Shown: positions 11,005 to 20,244, numbered from the stretch's first letter. The stretch: DNA of 64,000 nt from Haemophilus influenzae (GCA_923172585.1 OV298644.1:1071427-1135426); one strand, 5' to 3'. The notes: generated by a model from the letters alone, not told the origin. Numbers and translations: made by a program.

Positions 11005-13590
11005 ATGCAAGAACAATATCGCCCCGATATGATCGAACCAAAGGTTCAACAATATTGGGCAGAAAATAAAGTTTTCAAAGCAATCAAAGACGAATCTAAA
11101 GAAAAATATTACTGTCTTTCTATGTTCCCATATCCTTCTGGCCGCCTGCATATGGGGCATGTGCGCAACTACACTATTGGTGATGTAATTTCTCGTTATC
11201 AACGCATGCTAGGCAAAAACGTATTGCAACCATTTGGTTGGGATGCTTTCGGCTTACCAGCAGAAGGTGCCGCAATCAAAAACAAAACTGCGCCTGCTAA
11301 ATGGACATACGAAAACATTGCCTACATGAAAAAACAAATTCAGCTTTTAGGCTTTGGTTTCGACTGGGATCGTGAAATCGCAACCTGTAAACCAGAATAC
11401 TACAAATGGGAACAATGGTTTTTCACAGAGCTTTACAAAAAAGGCTTGGTGTACAAAAAAACCTCAACCGTAAACTGGTGCCCGAATGATGAAACAGTAC
11501 TCGCAAACGAGCAAGTACACGAAGGTTGTTGCTGGCGTTGTGATACACCAGTGGAACAAAAAGAAATCCCACAATGGTTTATCAAAATTACTGACTATGC
11601 CGAGCAATTATTAGGTGGTTTAGATACCCTTCCTCAATGGCCTGACATGGTAAAAACCATGCAACGTAACTGGATTGGTCGTTCTGAAGGGGTAGAAATT
11701 ACCTTTGATGTTGCAAATACCAACGAAAAAGTGGCGGTTTACACCACGCGTCCAGATACCTTTTACGGTGTGAGTTATTTAGGTATTGCGGCGGCACATC
11801 CATTAGCAAGTTTAGCAGCTCAAAACAATTCCGAATTAGCCGCCTTTATCCAAGAAGCGAAAAACGCCAAAGTGGCAGAAGCTGATCTTGCGACAATGGA
11901 GAAAAAAGGAATGGCAACGGGATTATTTGCTATTCATCCATTGACGGGGGATAAATTACCGATTTGGGTCGCTAATTTCGTGTTAATGCACTATGGTACT
12001 GGTGCAGTAATGGCGGTTCCTGCTCATGACCAACGCGACTTTGAATTTGCTCAAAAATACAGTTTGCCAATTAAACAAGTGATCGCACCGCTTGCAGATG
12101 AAGAAATTGATTTAACCAAACAAGCTTTCGTTGAGCACGGTAAATTAGTGAACTCAGCTGAATTTGATGGTAAAGACTTTGATGGTGCATTCAACGGTAT
12201 CGCGGATAAATTAGAAAAATTAGGTGCTGGAAAACGTCAAGTTAATTACCGTTTACGTGACTGGGGCGTTTCTCGCCAACGTTATTGGGGTGCACCAATT
12301 CCGATGCTAACCCTTGAAAATGGCGATGTAGTACCTGCACCAATGGAAGATTTACCTATTATTCTACCTGAAGATGTGGTAATGGATGGCGTAAAAAGTC
12401 CAATTAAAGCAGATCCTAACTGGGCAAAAACAACCCTTAACGGCGCACCAGCGTCAAAAGAAACGGATACCTTTGATACCTTTATGGAATCCTCTTGGTA
12501 TTACGCGCGCTACACTTGTCCACAATATCAAAATGGCATGCTTGATGCGGAAGAAGCAAACTATTGGTTACCTGTGGATCAATATATCGGTGGTATTGAA
12601 CACGCAACAATGCACTTACTCTACTTCCGCTTCTTCCACAAATTATTGCGTGATGCAGGATTTGTAACTAGTGACGAACCAGCCGATAAATTATTATGTC
12701 AAGGTATGGTGCTTGCTGATGCGTTCTACTACACAAGTCCAACCAATGAGCGTATTTGGGTAAGTCCAACACTGGTGACTCTTGAGCGTGATGAAAAAGG
12801 CAGAATTATTAAAGCCACCGATCCTGAAGGGCGTGAATTAGTCCACAGTGGCATGACCAAAATGTCGAAATCCAAAAATAACGGTATTGACCCACAAGAA
12901 ATGGTAGAAAAATATGGTGCCGATACTGTTCGCCTCTTTATGATGTTTGCCTCTCCAGCAGAAATGACCTTGGAATGGCAAGAATCTGGCGTAGAAGGGG
13001 CGAAACGTTTCTTAGGGCGTGTTTGGAATTTGGTATATCAATATCAACAAAATCCAGCAAAAACTAGCCTAGATTTGACCGCACTTTCCGCAGAACAAAA
13101 AGTGCTTCGTCGTGAAGTTCATAAAACCATTGCGAAAGTGAGCGATGATATTGGTCGTCGTCAAACATTTAATACTGCGATTGCTGCAGTGATGGAATTG
13201 ATGAATAAACTGACTAAGGCATCGCTTGATAGCGAGCAAGATCGTGCAGTTATGGCGGAGGCATTAAGTGCAGTTGTTCGTATGCTTTATCCAATTACGC
13301 CACATATCTGTTTTGAATTATGGCAAGCTCTTGGCAATGAAAGTGCTATTGATACTGCAGAATGGGTAAAAGCCGATGAAGCCGCAATGGTAGAAGATGA
13401 AAAACTGATTGTTGTGCAAGTAAATGGCAAGGTTCGTGGCAAAGTTACTGTTGCGGCAGATGCAGATGAAGACACAGTCAAAACGATTGCTTTTGCGGAT
13501 GAAAATGTGAAGAAATTTATTGATAATCAACACATTGTCAAAGTGATTTATGTCGTAGGTAAATTATTAAACGTGGTAGTGAAACCATAA
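11005..13590 (+). CDS. leuS: Leucine--tRNA ligase
   Basis: LeuRS, 861 residues, a class I synthetase charging tRNA-Leu. The HIGH-type motif is [11 protein letters not shown], with HMGH at residues 49-52. The CP1 editing domain lies between, with [10 protein letters not shown] in the editing pocket. The KMSKS motif reads [11 protein letters not shown] near residue 620, and a C-terminal tRNA-binding domain ends [15 protein letters not shown]. The length matches the family. Two uptake sequences flank the promoter region (10893-10901 and 10977-10985) and a third is inside (13078-13086). Confidence 0.97.
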   Translation: MQEQYRPDMIEPKVQQYWAENKVFKAIKDESKEKYYCLSMFPYPSGRLHMGHVRNYTIGDVISRYQRMLGKNVLQPFGWDAFGLPAEGAAIKNKTAPAKWTYENIAYMKKQIQLLGFGFDWDREIATCKPEYYKWEQWFFTELYKKGLVYKKTSTVNWCPNDETVLANEQVHEGCCWRCDTPVEQKEIPQWFIKITDYAEQLLGGLDTLPQWPDMVKTMQRNWIGRSEGVEITFDVANTNEKVAVYTTRPDTFYGVSYLGIAAAHPLASLAAQNNSELAAFIQEAKNAKVAEADLATMEKKGMATGLFAIHPLTGDKLPIWVANFVLMHYGTGAVMAVPAHDQRDFEFAQKYSLPIKQVIAPLADEEIDLTKQAFVEHGKLVNSAEFDGKDFDGAFNGIADKLEKLGAGKRQVNYRLRDWGVSRQRYWGAPIPMLTLENGDVVPAPMEDLPIILPEDVVMDGVKSPIKADPNWAKTTLNGAPASKETDTFDTFMESSWYYARYTCPQYQNGMLDAEEANYWLPVDQYIGGIEHATMHLLYFRFFHKLLRDAGFVTSDEPADKLLCQGMVLADAFYYTSPTNERIWVSPTLVTLERDEKGRIIKATDPEGRELVHSGMTKMSKSKNNGIDPQEMVEKYGADTVRLFMMFASPAEMTLEWQESGVEGAKRFLGRVWNLVYQYQQNPAKTSLDLTALSAEQKVLRREVHKTIAKVSDDIGRRQTFNTAIAAVMELMNKLTKASLDSEQDRAVMAEALSAVVRMLYPITPHICFELWQALGNESAIDTAEWVKADEAAMVEDEKLIVVQVNGKVRGKVTVAADADEDTVKTIAFADENVKKFIDNQHIVKVIYVVGKLLNVVVKP

Positions 13591-13597
13591 TACATAG

Positions 13598-13634
13598 GGT
13601 GTGTGGATTTAAAATTCACGCACCATTTTTTATA
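13598..13634 (+). terminator. leuS terminator
   Basis: GGTGTGTG (13598-13605) pairs with CACGCACC (13617-13624) with one G-T pair, followed by ATTTTTTAT. It begins 8 bases after the leuS stop and precedes lptE. Confidence 0.7.
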
Positions 13635-13684
13635 GGTATGTGAAATATTTACATTTTACACGTCCTACAATAAAGGTAATTTTT

Positions 13685-14188
13685 ATGATCAAACCAATCA
13701 AGACTTTACTGCTTATCGCAACATTAGCAATTCTTTCTGCTTGCGGTTGGCATTTTCAACAGTCGGTTACTATGCCAAATGAATGGCGAACATTAGCCCT
13801 TGAAAGTGATGACTCTTATAATGATTTTACTGTTATTATGCGTCGCAAATTGCAGGAAAATCAGGTTAATGTCGTCAATTTAGAACAAAATATTCCCATT
13901 TTACGTATTAATAAACAGATTACTTCAGATCAAGTCGCGTCTATTTTTAAGCACGGACGTGAGGCAGAAAAACTTTTAATGTTGGAAGTAGAAGCCACTT
14001 TCCGCCTTGCTAATGGCGAAAGCTATCCAATCAATGCGAAAGTAAACCGTACTTTCTTTGATAATGCACGTGCAGCATTAGCCAAATCAGAAGAACGAGA
14101 GGTAATTTGGAATGATATGCGCGAGCAAATAGCACGTCAATTAATCGTAAAAATAATTGCGTTACAAAATCAAATAAAAAGGAAATAA
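13685..14188 (+). CDS. lptE: LPS-assembly lipoprotein LptE
   Basis: LptE (RlpB), 167 residues, is the outer-membrane lipoprotein plug of LptD in lipopolysaccharide export. The signal peptide ends in the lipobox LSAC, followed by GWHFQQ; the GWHF start of the mature protein is typical. The ATG at 13685 is chosen because it begins the signal peptide; an upstream in-frame ATG at 13640 would add 15 unlikely residues. leuS-lptE-holA is the usual gammaproteobacterial order, and the lptE stop overlaps the holA start. Confidence 0.92.
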   Translation: MIKPIKTLLLIATLAILSACGWHFQQSVTMPNEWRTLALESDDSYNDFTVIMRRKLQENQVNVVNLEQNIPILRINKQITSDQVASIFKHGREAEKLLMLEVEATFRLANGESYPINAKVNRTFFDNARAALAKSEEREVIWNDMREQIARQLIVKIIALQNQIKRK

Positions 14189-15222
14189 TGAACCGCATTT
14201 TTCCAGAGCAACTAAATCATCATCTTGCGCAAGGCTTGGCTAGAGTTTATCTCTTGCAAGGGCAAGATCCTTTATTACTTAGTGAAACTGAGGATACTAT
14301 TTGTCAAGTGGCAAACCTGCAAGGTTTTGATGAAAAAAATACTATTCAGGTTGATAGCCAAACTGATTGGGCGCAACTTATAGAATCTTGTCAATCTATA
14401 GGATTGTTTTTTAGTAAACAAATACTAAGCTTGAATTTACCTGAAAATTTCACCGCACTTTTGCAGAAAAATCTGCAAGAACTTATATCCGTATTGCATA
14501 AAGATGTCTTGCTTATTTTACAGGTAGCAAAATTGGCTAAAGGGATTGAAAAGCAAACGTGGTTTATTACACTTAATCAATATGAACCAAATGCAATACT
14601 GATAAATTGTCAAACACCGACGGTAGAAAACTTACCACGTTGGGTAAAAAATCGTACCAAAGCAATGGGATTAGACGCTGACAACGAAGCAATTCAACAA
14701 CTTTGTTATAGTTATGAAAATAACCTGCTCGCACTCAAACAAGCTCTGCAGCTTTTAGATTTGCTCTATCCTGACCATAAACTTAACTACAATCGTGTTA
14801 TTAGCGTGGTGGAACAATCCTCAATTTTTACACCATTTCAATGGATTGATGCGTTGCTTGTTGGAAAGGCAAATCGTGCTAAACGTATTTTAAAAGGTTT
14901 ACAAGCTGAAGATGTGCAACCTGTTATTTTATTACGCACACTACAGCGAGAATTATTTACGTTGCTTGAACTCACAAAACCACAGCAACGTATTGTGACA
15001 ACGGAAAAACTTCCAATTCAACAAATTAAGACTGAATTTGACCGTCTAAAAATCTGGCAAAATCGCCGACCGCTCTTTTTAAGCGCGATTCAACGTTTAA
15101 CTTACCAGACTCTCTACGAAATTATCCAAGAGCTTGCCAATATTGAACGTCTTGCTAAACAAGAATTTAGTGATGAAGTGTGGATTAAACTCGCTGATTT
15201 ATCTGTAAAAATTTGTTTGTAG
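14188..15222 (+). CDS. holA: DNA polymerase III delta subunit
   Basis: HolA, 344 residues, the clamp-loader subunit that opens the beta clamp. The N-terminal nucleotide-fold domain includes RVYLLQGQDPLLLSETED. The middle contains LPRWVKNRTKAMGL, and the C-terminal helical domain carries FQWIDALLVGKANRA. The start overlaps the lptE stop (TAATG), implying coupled translation. An uptake sequence lies at 14452-14460. The decayed island begins shortly after the stop. Confidence 0.93.
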   Translation: MNRIFPEQLNHHLAQGLARVYLLQGQDPLLLSETEDTICQVANLQGFDEKNTIQVDSQTDWAQLIESCQSIGLFFSKQILSLNLPENFTALLQKNLQELISVLHKDVLLILQVAKLAKGIEKQTWFITLNQYEPNAILINCQTPTVENLPRWVKNRTKAMGLDADNEAIQQLCYSYENNLLALKQALQLLDLLYPDHKLNYNRVISVVEQSSIFTPFQWIDALLVGKANRAKRILKGLQAEDVQPVILLRTLQRELFTLLELTKPQQRIVTTEKLPIQQIKTEFDRLKIWQNRRPLFLSAIQRLTYQTLYEIIQELANIERLAKQEFSDEVWIKLADLSVKICL

Positions 15223-15291
15223 TCACAAGGCAAATAAAATAGACAATATTGAAATAAGATTTTTGATAAAAAAGAAATTTTTTGTTGGAAA

Positions 15292-15310
15292 AATGGTCCC
15301 CTACCTACTT
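15292..15310 (+). repeat. Distal attachment-site-like copy of the tRNA-Ile2 3' end
   Basis: AATGGTCCCCTACCTACTT resembles AATGGTCCCCCTACCGGACTT at 18016-18036, which spans the 3' end of the tRNA-Ile2 gene. It differs by a short C run and two bases. The pair brackets a 2.7-kb decayed island, as direct repeats do after tRNA-targeted integration. I infer that this is the distal att site. Confidence 0.55.
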
Positions 15311-15371
15311 CCATTTTTTGAACTTATCCCTTGTCATACCTAAAATTAATAAGAGTGTTAGTATCTAAAAA

Positions 15372-15390
15372 GGGAACAAAACAGGGAACA
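15372..15390 (+). repeat. Paired GGGAACA repeats, left island end
   Basis: GGGAACA at 15372-15378 and again at 15384-15390. The same motif is paired at 17886-17892 and 17898-17904 near the other end. Paired short repeats inside both att sites are what integrase arm-type sites look like, but this role is inference. Confidence 0.4.
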
Positions 15391-15533
15391 TCACTATAAA
15401 AAATGGTCTTTTTTGATGTCATTATTTGGGAATTATTTGGCAAGTTAGAAAATTTATCAACCTTTAATTCTCGTTTAATCTCGTTTTATCTGTCGAGCGT
15501 GAAATAAACAAAAAGCGAATATTTTTGTTCGTT

Positions 15534-15668
15534 TTGTGATAAGTGTTTGTTTTTCGGGTATAATATGCCCGTTTAGTTTTTGGCTAAATTTCATAATAAA
15601 TCTTTCGTTGTATGGTTTTTTTCCTAAGTCCCTGCACCAACCAAGTCAAGCCTCGCGGGGCTTTTTTT
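15534..15668 (+). ncRNA. Possible small RNA gene: promoter plus terminator, no ORF
   Basis: A -10 box TATAAT at 15559-15564 has a -35-like TTGTGA at 15534-15539 (19-base spacer, longer than ideal). About 80 bases later a hairpin with stem AAGCC/GGCTT (15648-15663) is followed by seven Ts. No convincing ORF lies between. The transcript would be about 95 nt. It sits inside the decayed island beside tRNA-Ile2. No known RNA family was recognised. It could equally be a leftover phage promoter and an unrelated terminator. Confidence 0.3.
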
Positions 15669-15689
15669 GCCCTCAAGTCAGCGCTCGCC

Positions 15690-15898
15690 TTAAAACAACT
15701 TGACTTGCACTTTATCTTGCCCTTTTAACTGTGCTAATCGTTCTTCATTCGTCATCGGCTTAATGCCTTTTTCCTGCAAGGTTTCTTTTTCGGTTTTATC
15801 CTAGTTGTTCGCTTCGGGGCAATCCACATAAACCGCCCTTTTAATGTTGCTAATCTGCCCTACAAAATCGGCGTTTAATTGCCCACATGATGAAGGCT
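15690..15898 (-). pseudogene. Decayed phage-like ORF fragment with internal stop
   Basis: On the minus strand a frame reads CGQLNADFVGQISNIKRAV and YVDCPEANN, then TAG (15801-15803), then DKTEKETLQEKGIKPMTNEE and onward to end QVKLF at 15690. There is no start codon at its beginning, so it is the 3' part of a gene with one nonsense codon. I do not recognise the family. Its position in the tRNA-adjacent island suggests a phage or satellite origin. Confidence 0.4.
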
Positions 15899-15994
15899 TT
15901 TTTTAAATTTATAGCTATCTAAAATTAAACTTTCCGTTTCTTTTTTCGGGAATTCTATATAGAATTTTCCCTATAATTAATTCCTCTAATTTGT

Positions 15995-16213
15995 TTAATA
16001 TGTCGAATTTAAGTATGCTAATCGGCATGGAATTTTCCGACTTTTGGGGGCACTAAATACAAGATCATTAATACATGTTCTTTCTACATTGTGGTTTATA
16101 TAAATTGAAAAAGGCAATAAATCAATTTGATAATAATGCAATAAATCATCTACTGTTACTGGCTCGCCAAATTCTCTTGTCAATTTATCCGCTGCCTGTT
16201 GCAAGCATATCAT
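15995..16213 (-). CDS. Small hypothetical protein, island remnant
   Basis: A 72-residue ORF beginning MICLQQAADKLTREFGEPVT and continuing VDDLLHYYQIDLLPFSIYI. The N-terminal half is helical and amphipathic, like small phage regulators that begin with a helix-turn-helix, but no specific family is recognised. The C-terminal half loses that character, so the ORF may be a truncated gene. It lies on the same strand as the other island genes. Confidence 0.4.
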   Translation of the reverse strand: MICLQQAADKLTREFGEPVTVDDLLHYYQIDLLPFSIYINHNVERTCINDLVFSAPKSRKIPCRLAYLNSTY

Positions 16214-16275
16214 TTTCTAGGGGGTAATGTTGGTTTATTTTTTGCCATAATTTTTCTTATCCTAAGTAAAAATAA

Positions 16276-16293
16276 AGCCCAGTTTAGTGGGCT
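16276..16293 (-). terminator. Terminator after the toxin-antitoxin remnant
   Basis: AGCCCA (16276-16281) pairs with TGGGCT (16288-16293) around a 6-base loop. On the minus strand it is followed by TTATTTTTA. It overlaps the last codons of the toxin remnant. Confidence 0.6.
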
Positions 16294-16579
16294 GTTCTTT
16301 GTTCTGCGCTTTTATAGACTTCTAATTGTTCCATTTTTCCAATAGATACAACTTTCCTGATGATTTCCTGATCTCTTACTTGATAAATTAATCGTTAGCC
16401 TGCGCTTGCTTACTTTGATTTTATATAAATCATTTTCGCAATTTAATTAATCAGCTTGAATTCATGAATTAAGTCATTCTTTCGGATAATTTATTAACAA
16501 ATTCGCTGGCTTGTAAAGTTTTTCCTATCTTATTTAATTCTTTTAATGCACGTCTATCATAAATGAGTTTATAAGTCAT
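16284..16579 (-). pseudogene. RelE/StbE-family toxin, disrupted
   Basis: The minus strand starts MTYKLIYDRRALKELNKIGK, typical of a RelE/StbE mRNA interferase, and runs 36 codons to a TAA. In other frames the rest is recognisable: NDLYKIKVSK, then RLIYQVRDQEIIRKVVSIGK and MEQLEVYKSA, the C-terminal core of the family, with a further TAA where AGYRLIYQ would be expected. The span is not a multiple of three, so at least one frameshift plus stops are present. The start overlaps the antitoxin stop by 11 bases, the usual coupled arrangement. The toxin is almost certainly inactive. Confidence 0.7.
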
Positions 16580-16823
16580 TTAAATCAGCCTTTACATGTT
16601 CAAAATTGGTTAGCCGTTCATTTGCCATTCTGCTGAGTTCTAAATCTTCGATTAATTCTTGCCTTTGTGATAATATTTCTGGTGTGATGCAATAAAATGC
16701 GAGTTGCCTTCGGTCCAATATTGCGACTTTTCCGCTTTTGCTTTCTTGTGTTACGGCCATTGGGTTTCGTTTTAAGTCAGTAATGCTTAACGCTTGTTCT
16801 GCCAGTATTTGATGTAATGCCAT
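16569..16823 (-). CDS. Phd/YefM/StbD-family antitoxin
   Basis: An intact 84-residue ORF starting MALHQILAEQALSITDLKRN. This matches the StbD type of the Phd/YefM antitoxin family: an N-terminal DNA-binding part including SITDLKRNPMAV and the strand KVAILDRRQLAFYCITPE, and a C-terminal acidic helix that would wrap the toxin. Such antitoxins repress their own operon. The partner toxin gene downstream is broken, so this is an orphan antitoxin. Family assignment is from recalled motifs. Confidence 0.75.
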   Translation of the reverse strand: MALHQILAEQALSITDLKRNPMAVTQESKSGKVAILDRRQLAFYCITPEILSQRQELIEDLELSRMANERLTNFEHVKADLNDL

Positions 16824-16893
16824 ATAATGCGAGTTTCAGTATTTAATTTAAGGTCATAATAACATCAATAAAAATCTTTTAAAAGATATAAAA

Positions 16894-16911
16894 AAGCCCC
16901 TTTCGGGGCTT
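16894..16911 (-). terminator. Island terminator
   Basis: AAGCCCC (16894-16900) and GGGGCTT (16905-16911) form a 7-bp stem with a TTTC loop. On the minus strand six Ts follow. It serves the small ORF that ends at 16914. Confidence 0.75.
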
Positions 16912-16913
16912 GA

Positions 16914-17120
16914 TTAGTGGCGATTGCGTTCGAGTTTTTCGCATCGTTTGATATATTCGGTTGTGAGGTCTATGGCTTCGCGTTAAGTAAGTGTGCCAAT
17001 GTTGCAAAGGTGCGCTATAAATTCCGCCTTCATAATATCGCCCCCACGGTCTGAAAATGAATCTAGCTGCCTGAATATATTTTCTTTTCTCATTTTGTTA
17101 TTTACGTGAGTTTGTCGCAT
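16914..17120 (-). pseudogene. Small phage-like ORF with one internal stop
   Basis: The minus strand encodes MRQTHVNNKMRKENIFRQLD, continuing to MKAEFIAHLCNIGTLT, then TAA, then REAIDLTTEYIKRCEKLERN and a final stop. Apart from the one nonsense codon the frame is open for 69 codons. The product would be a small helical protein of unknown function. A terminator follows at once. It is upstream of the antitoxin gene and on the same strand. Confidence 0.5.
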
Positions 17121-17128
17121 TGCTCCCC

Positions 17129-17353
17129 CTATTCAAACGTAAAACAAGCGGATGCGGTGGCTTTATTGTTGAAAGTGCGGTTGTTTTTTAACGCACTTTG
17201 TTCAAGCTGCCCCCATAATTCACGCATAAATCGAGGCTTTTCATTCGCCTGTATGATTCCACGTGAAATATAATTTTGCACGCTGTAATTGATAAATAAA
17301 TGCACGGCTTCAAACAATTTACTAGCGCATTCTTTAGGGGTTATCTGGTCCAT
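17129..17353 (-). CDS. Small hypothetical protein, phage-like
   Basis: A 74-residue ORF starting MDQITPKECASKLFEAVHLF, followed by ISRGIIQANEKPRFMRELWG. No family recognised. Its start overlaps the stop of the upstream ORF (TAATG at 17351-17355), so the two are probably translated together, a common phage arrangement. An uptake sequence (17173-17181) lies near its end, in keeping with DNA that has been resident for some time. Confidence 0.5.
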   Translation of the reverse strand: MDQITPKECASKLFEAVHLFINYSVQNYISRGIIQANEKPRFMRELWGQLEQSALKNNRTFNNKATASACFTFE

Positions 17354-17661
17354 TATTTCACCTCGTCAATGCCTTCAATTAGCACCGCATAGCGGTGATT
17401 TTCTAGCAAGTAATCAAGCATCACAGAGAAATAAATTTGCACGTTATTTTGTCTCGGTTCTTGTTTGAAGAACAAGCGAGCGGTGTTTTGCTTGAAGTAA
17501 ATCGCAAGGTTAGAAAGCGTTGTAATTAAAATGCAGTCTGCCGGAAAGAAAGGCGCGGAAATTGCACGGAGTCCGCCAATCAGGTTTTGTGCGGTGATTA
17601 GCACGCCGTTTTGGCTGTTGAGCTGTTTCGCATCGAGATTGACTAATGCGCTGCTCAACAT
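17353..17661 (-). CDS. Hypothetical protein, phage-like
   Basis: A 102-residue ORF starting MLSSALVNLDAKQLNSQNGV, with a middle part reading ISAPFFPADCILITTLSNLA and an end VLIEGIDEVK. No family recognised. It is coupled by a TAATG overlap to the 74-residue ORF downstream. It lies directly after the integrase fragment in the island. The frame is intact, but whether it is expressed is unknown. Confidence 0.5.
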   Translation of the reverse strand: MLSSALVNLDAKQLNSQNGVLITAQNLIGGLRAISAPFFPADCILITTLSNLAIYFKQNTARLFFKQEPRQNNVQIYFSVMLDYLLENHRYAVLIEGIDEVK

Positions 17662-17690
17662 AATCTCCCCACGTCTGCATAATCTCTTGT

Positions 17691-17852
17691 CTAGAACGCC
17701 ATTAATTCCTTAGGCGGTATTGATGGAAAATTCTTAGTAATTGGCTTTTTAAATCTTTTGGATAATCTTGTAAAAGGATTATTTTCTAACACGCCTTCAT
17801 CAATCGCATTATCAAATATTTGTTTTATTGCAATGCATAACTTATCGCACAT
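17691..17852 (-). pseudogene. Tyrosine integrase fragment (P4-like family)
   Basis: A 53-residue minus-strand frame starts MCDKLCIAIKQIFDNAIDEG and continues VLENNPFTRLSKRFKKP, then PSIPPKELMAF, ending in TAG. This matches the end of the core-binding domain of P4-type tyrosine recombinases, where an ENNP/HNP motif precedes the catalytic domain. The catalytic R-H-R-Y part and the N-terminus are missing. It reads in the same direction as the adjacent tRNA gene, the usual place of int next to attL. It is a remnant with no activity. Confidence 0.65.
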
Positions 17853-17855
17853 ACC

Positions 17856-17904
17856 TGTTCCCTCGTTTTTGTTCCTTTATAAAGAGGGAACATTTAAGGG
17901 AACA
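17856..17904. repeat. Inverted and direct GGGAACA repeats, right island end
   Basis: TGTTCCCTC (17856-17864) and GAGGGAACA (17884-17892) form a 9-bp inverted repeat, and GGGAACA recurs at 17898-17904. They lie between the integrase fragment and the tRNA end, matching the paired motif at 15372-15390. They may be old integrase arm sites. Confidence 0.4.
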
Positions 17905-18017
17905 ATAAAAACGAACAATGACAAACAATAAAAGACGAAAACAACAATAAGGTTGATTCTAAAATGCTGTTTTTATGATGTTTTTTGACAGAAAAGACGT
18001 TATTTGACAAGTCGAAT

Positions 18018-18092
18018 GGTCCCCCTACCGGACTTGAACCAGTGACCAAGCGATTATGAGTCGCCTGCTCTAACCGACTGAGCTAAGGGGGG
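18018..18092 (-). tRNA. ileX: tRNA-Ile2 with CAT anticodon (lysidine-modified type)
   Basis: The minus strand reads CTTAGCTCAGTCGGTTAGAG for the D arm, an anticodon arm containing CATAATCGC, GGTTCAAGTCC for the T loop, and ends ACCA. The body resembles E. coli ileX rather than elongator tRNA-Met, so the C of CAT is presumably converted to lysidine to read AUA. CCA is encoded. The acceptor stem sets six Cs against only five Gs, so one G appears to be missing. The 3' end doubles as an integration site. An uptake sequence lies just upstream (18094-18102). Confidence 0.85.
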
Positions 18093-18177
18093 AAAGTGCG
18101 GTAATTATAGAGAAATAATCACTTGAAGTCTATAAAGGAAGGGATGATTGACGAAAAATCAACCATCCCTTTTTACA

Positions 18178-20244
18178 TTATTGAAGCACTGAAATATCAG
18201 CTACTTGTAAGAATAACCCTTGTAACGTATTTAAAATCGCTAAGCGGTTTTGGCGTAGTGCTGGATCTTCAGCATTTACCATCACGTTATCAAAGAAACT
18301 GTCTACTGGCACACGTAAGTTTGCTAATTTATCCAATACTGTCGTGTAATCGCCTTGTGCGATAAGCGGTTGTACTTCAGTACGTAATGCAAGCACCGCT
18401 TCAGCAAGGGCTTTTTCTGCTGGCTCTACGCAAGCGGTTAAATTGATCTCGCCAATTGCCGCACCTGCTTTCGCTAAGATGTTACTTACACGTTTATTTG
18501 CTGCTGCTAACGCTTCCGCTGAATCTAAAGTACGGAAATGTGAAACTGCACGCACGCGCGCATCAAAGTCTGCTGGGCGAGTTGGACGACGCGCCAATAC
18601 CGCTTGAATTACATCCACCGCAATGCCTTCATCTTGATACCATGCACGGAAACGGCCGAGCATGAAATCTACCACATCGGCAACCACGTTTTTATTCGTG
18701 AGTTTATCACCGAAAAGTGCGGCTGATTTTTTCACTAAATCTTCTAAATCAAGTGGTAAGTTTTTCTCTACGATAATACGTAATGCACCTAATGCCGCAC
18801 GACGTAATGCAAATGGGTCTGCACTACCTTTTGGTGCTTGGCCGATGCCGAAGATACCCGTTAAGGTGTCAAATTTATCCGCTAAAGCGACCGCACTTGC
18901 CACTAAAGACTTAGGTAATTCATCACCCGCAAAGCGTGGCATATATTGTTCGTTTAAGGCTACTGCTACTTCTTCATCTTCACCGTCATGACGAGCGTAG
19001 TGCATACCCATTACGCCTTGCGTATCAGTGAATTCGAATACCATGTTGGTCATTAAGTCACATTTTGAAAGTAACCCTGCACGTTTTGCTTTCGCTTCAT
19101 CTGCACCGATTTGTTTTGCAATTTCGCCTGCAAGTTGCTCAATGCGATCAGTTTTATCTTTCAATGTACCAAATTGTTGCTGGAACAACACGGTTTCTAA
19201 ACGTGGTAAACGATCAACCAGTTTTTGTTTTAAGTCGGTTTTGAAGAAGAATTCCGCATCGGTTAAACGTGGACGAACCACTTTTTCATTCCCTTCGATA
19301 ATCGCAGTTGGATCTTCTGGGTTGATGTTCGATACAAAAATAAAGTGCGGTAATAATTTGCCGTCTTTATCATAAATCGGGAAATATTTTTGGTCACCTT
19401 TCATAGTGTAAACCAAGGCTTCCGCAGGCACCGCTAAGAAGCGTTCTTCAAATTTTGCTGCTAAAACATTTGGATATTCCACCAACGAAGTCACTTCTTC
19501 AAGCAAGCTTTCTTCAATATCAGCCACGCCACCAAGTGCGGTCGCTTTTGCTTGAGATTTTGCCAAAATTTCTGCTTTACGCTCATTGAAATCTGCCACC
19601 ACAGAACCTTTTTCACGCAATAATTGCGGATATAGGTCTGCATGTTGAATGTCAAATTCTTTCTCGCCTAAGAAACGGTGACCGCGAATGGTGCGAGCAC
19701 TTGCCACACCTAAAATTTCGCCTTCGATTAACTCATCACCTAACAACATAGTCACAGTATGAACCGGGCGAATAAATTGCACGGTTTTATCTGCCCAACG
19801 CATTGGTTTTGGAATTGGCAATTTCGCCGACGCATTTGCCACAATATCGTTAAGTAAGTTTTTGGTCGGCTGACCTTTAATTTTTGCACGGTGAATGAGC
19901 CATTCGCCTTTATCAGTCGCAATGCGTTCTGCTTGCTCAACGGTAATACCACAACCACGCGCCCAGCCTTCTGCCGCTTTAGTTGGTTTACCTTCCGTAT
20001 CAAAGGCTGCTGACACTGCAGGCCCTCGTTTTTCGATTTCTTTGCTTGGCTGTTGGGTTGCTAAGTTCAACACTTTCACCGCCAAACGACGCGGCGCCGC
20101 AAACCATTCGATTTTGTCGAATGATAAGCCTGCCTGGTTTAATTCCGCTTCAACATTATCCGCAAAAGAGGTTGCTAATGTTTTGAGAGCTTTTGGTGGC
20201 AGCTCTTCCGTGCCGATTTCTACTAGGAAGTTTTGGGTTGTCAT
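18178..20244 (-). CDS. glyS: Glycine--tRNA ligase beta subunit
   Basis: GlyS, 688 residues, the beta chain of the heterotetrameric glycyl-tRNA synthetase; it binds tRNA. The N-terminus [20 protein letters not shown] is diagnostic. Further family blocks are [20 protein letters not shown] and [13 protein letters not shown], the latter in the HD-like region. The C-terminal anticodon-binding part ends [17 protein letters not shown]. In this genome glyQ is separated from glyS by a glutaredoxin-like and a DUF559 gene. Three uptake sequences are inside (18890, 19343, 19534). Confidence 0.97.
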   Translation of the reverse strand: MTTQNFLVEIGTEELPPKALKTLATSFADNVEAELNQAGLSFDKIEWFAAPRRLAVKVLNLATQQPSKEIEKRGPAVSAAFDTEGKPTKAAEGWARGCGITVEQAERIATDKGEWLIHRAKIKGQPTKNLLNDIVANASAKLPIPKPMRWADKTVQFIRPVHTVTMLLGDELIEGEILGVASARTIRGHRFLGEKEFDIQHADLYPQLLREKGSVVADFNERKAEILAKSQAKATALGGVADIEESLLEEVTSLVEYPNVLAAKFEERFLAVPAEALVYTMKGDQKYFPIYDKDGKLLPHFIFVSNINPEDPTAIIEGNEKVVRPRLTDAEFFFKTDLKQKLVDRLPRLETVLFQQQFGTLKDKTDRIEQLAGEIAKQIGADEAKAKRAGLLSKCDLMTNMVFEFTDTQGVMGMHYARHDGEDEEVAVALNEQYMPRFAGDELPKSLVASAVALADKFDTLTGIFGIGQAPKGSADPFALRRAALGALRIIVEKNLPLDLEDLVKKSAALFGDKLTNKNVVADVVDFMLGRFRAWYQDEGIAVDVIQAVLARRPTRPADFDARVRAVSHFRTLDSAEALAAANKRVSNILAKAGAAIGEINLTACVEPAEKALAEAVLALRTEVQPLIAQGDYTTVLDKLANLRVPVDSFFDNVMVNAEDPALRQNRLAILNTLQGLFLQVADISVLQ

